5,234 bases of DNA, taken from positions 1 to 5,234 of the forward strand of contig JAAZFW010000469.1 in NCBI GenBank assembly GCA_012511525.1, given 5' to 3'. The position numbers and the translations under genes are program-made. This DNA is from Clostridiaceae bacterium (lineage in GTDB: Bacteria > Bacillota > Clostridia > Saccharofermentanales > UBA5734). Positions 4,610 to 5,234 of the stretch are shown piece by piece. The notes beneath the pieces are model-generated. The model saw only the letters and a list, made by a program, of their open reading frames with translations, was not told the origin of the DNA and made no database searches. How positions within the stretch are numbered: the first letter of the stretch is position 1; each line of letters starts with the position of its first letter.

Positions 4610-5234
4610 ATGGAAGTTTTTGGTCCGGTTCCGTCACGCCGGCTCGGTCAGAGCCTGGGCATCAACCACATTCCGCCCAAGACCTGTTCTTACGCCTGCA
4701 TTTACTGCCAGCTGGGACAGACACAGAACATGTCGGTCAGCCGCAACATCTACACAGAACCCGAGATGCTGCGCCGCCAGGTCGGGCAGAAACTCGGCCA
4801 GGTTCGCGCCAGCGGCCAGACAGTGGATTACCTGACCTTCGTACCGGACGGCGAGCCGACGCTGGACAGCCGCCTGGGGCAGGCAATCTGCCAGCTCAAG
4901 GTCTACAAAACGCCGATCGCGGTCATCTCCAACGCCTCGCTGATCTGGCGCGAGGATGTCCAGGAGGAGTTGTCGGCGGCGGACTGGGTTTCGCTGAAAA
5001 TCGACGCAGCTACAGAACGGCTCTGGAAACGGATCAACCGGCCGCACCGCTCGCTGAAGCTGCCGGAGATCCTGAACGGCATCGAGCAGTTCGCGCATCG
5101 TTACAGCGGTAACCTGGTGACCGAGACGATGCTGGTCGCCGGGTATAACGACGAACCGGAGCAAGTCGAGGCTATCGCCCGGCAAATTGGGCGGATCCGG
5201 CCTAAAACGGCCTACCTGCTGGTGCCGACCCGCC
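4610..5234 (+). CDS. Radical SAM protein, COG0731 (TYW1-like) type, N-terminal 208 residues (cut by window edge)
   Basis: The frame is open from the ATG at 4610 to the right edge with no stop, so the C-terminus is missing. The N-terminus FGPVPSRRLGQSLGIN (4-19) is a hallmark of COG0731 Fe-S oxidoreductases. The cluster motif CxxxCxxC is present as Cys26, Cys30 and Cys33 (CSYACIYC), which hold the [4Fe-4S] cluster that cleaves S-adenosylmethionine. TFVPDGEPTLD (76-86) matches the glycine-rich SAM-binding motif, and VISNASL, SLKIDA and ETMLVAGYND fit later strands of the radical SAM barrel. The family is related to the wyosine tRNA-modification enzyme TYW1, but the bacterial members lack an established substrate. 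AAGGAAAGGA (4591-4600) lies nine bases before the start, inside the permease gene's 3' end. The one-base gap from the permease stop points to co-transcription with the metal transporter. Confidence 0.88.
   Translation, partial: MEVFGPVPSRRLGQSLGINHIPPKTCSYACIYCQLGQTQNMSVSRNIYTEPEMLRRQVGQKLGQVRASGQTVDYLTFVPDGEPTLDSRLGQAICQLKVYKTPIAVISNASLIWREDVQEELSAADWVSLKIDAATERLWKRINRPHRSLKLPEILNGIEQFAHRYSGNLVTETMLVAGYNDEPEQVEAIARQIGRIRPKTAYLLVPTR

Noticed and set aside
4203..4835. Plus-strand open frame of 210 codons spanning the permease end and radical SAM start
   Set aside because: It is out of frame with both genes, each of which has clear family motifs and a ribosome site. It has no recognisable domain.
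1..5234. CRISPR array, tRNA, rRNA, insertion sequence or attachment site
   Set aside because: I saw no spaced direct repeats, RNA gene signature, transposase motif or terminal repeats on either strand by reading.

Overview
This window comes from a bacterial chromosome with GC-rich coding DNA, clear Shine-Dalgarno sites, a lipoprotein signal peptide and polycistronic packing. The solute-binding lipoprotein, with its PPGNSPANYEP-type segment, and the radical SAM protein would suit an anaerobe, for example a GC-rich Firmicute, a spirochaete or a deltaproteobacterium-like lineage. The sequence alone does not settle the phylum.

Layout from left to right. (1) At 1-130, minus strand, is the first 43 codons of a P-loop ATPase of the AAA_14/DUF4143 type, cut by the window edge. 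(2) At 131-320 is an AT-richer intergenic region with a probable rho-independent terminator for the gene to its right and a weak promoter for the ATPase gene. (3) At 321-1928, minus strand, is a 535-residue cytoplasmic FAD-dependent oxidoreductase of the FAD_oxidored (PF12831-like) family, substrate unknown. (4) At 1929-2084 is a divergent control region with back-to-back promoter-like elements and two inverted repeats. One repeat, ATGCAAA-CCA-TTTGCAT at 2052-2068, has the geometry of a Fur/Zur-family operator. (5) From 2085 to the right edge is a tightly packed plus-strand operon: a ZnuA/TroA-type metal-binding lipoprotein, a ZnuC-type ATPase, a ZnuB-type permease, and the start of a COG0731-type radical SAM protein cut by the right edge. 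No gene-free stretch exceeds 300 bases.

The first three operon genes form a complete cluster A-I (TroA family) ABC importer for Zn2+ or a related transition metal. The lipoprotein captures the metal outside the membrane, the permease passes it inward, and the ATPase powers the cycle. Repression by a Zur-like regulator at the 2052-2068 palindrome would explain control of the operon, but this is inference. The radical SAM gene starts one base after the permease stop codon, so it is probably co-transcribed, although its link to metal uptake is not known.

The points most worth a second look are the binding protein's loss of the usual first metal-ligand histidine (Ala67 instead), the operator-like palindrome, and the radical SAM gene in a metal-uptake operon. 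I see no CRISPR array, RNA gene, insertion sequence or clear novel system here.
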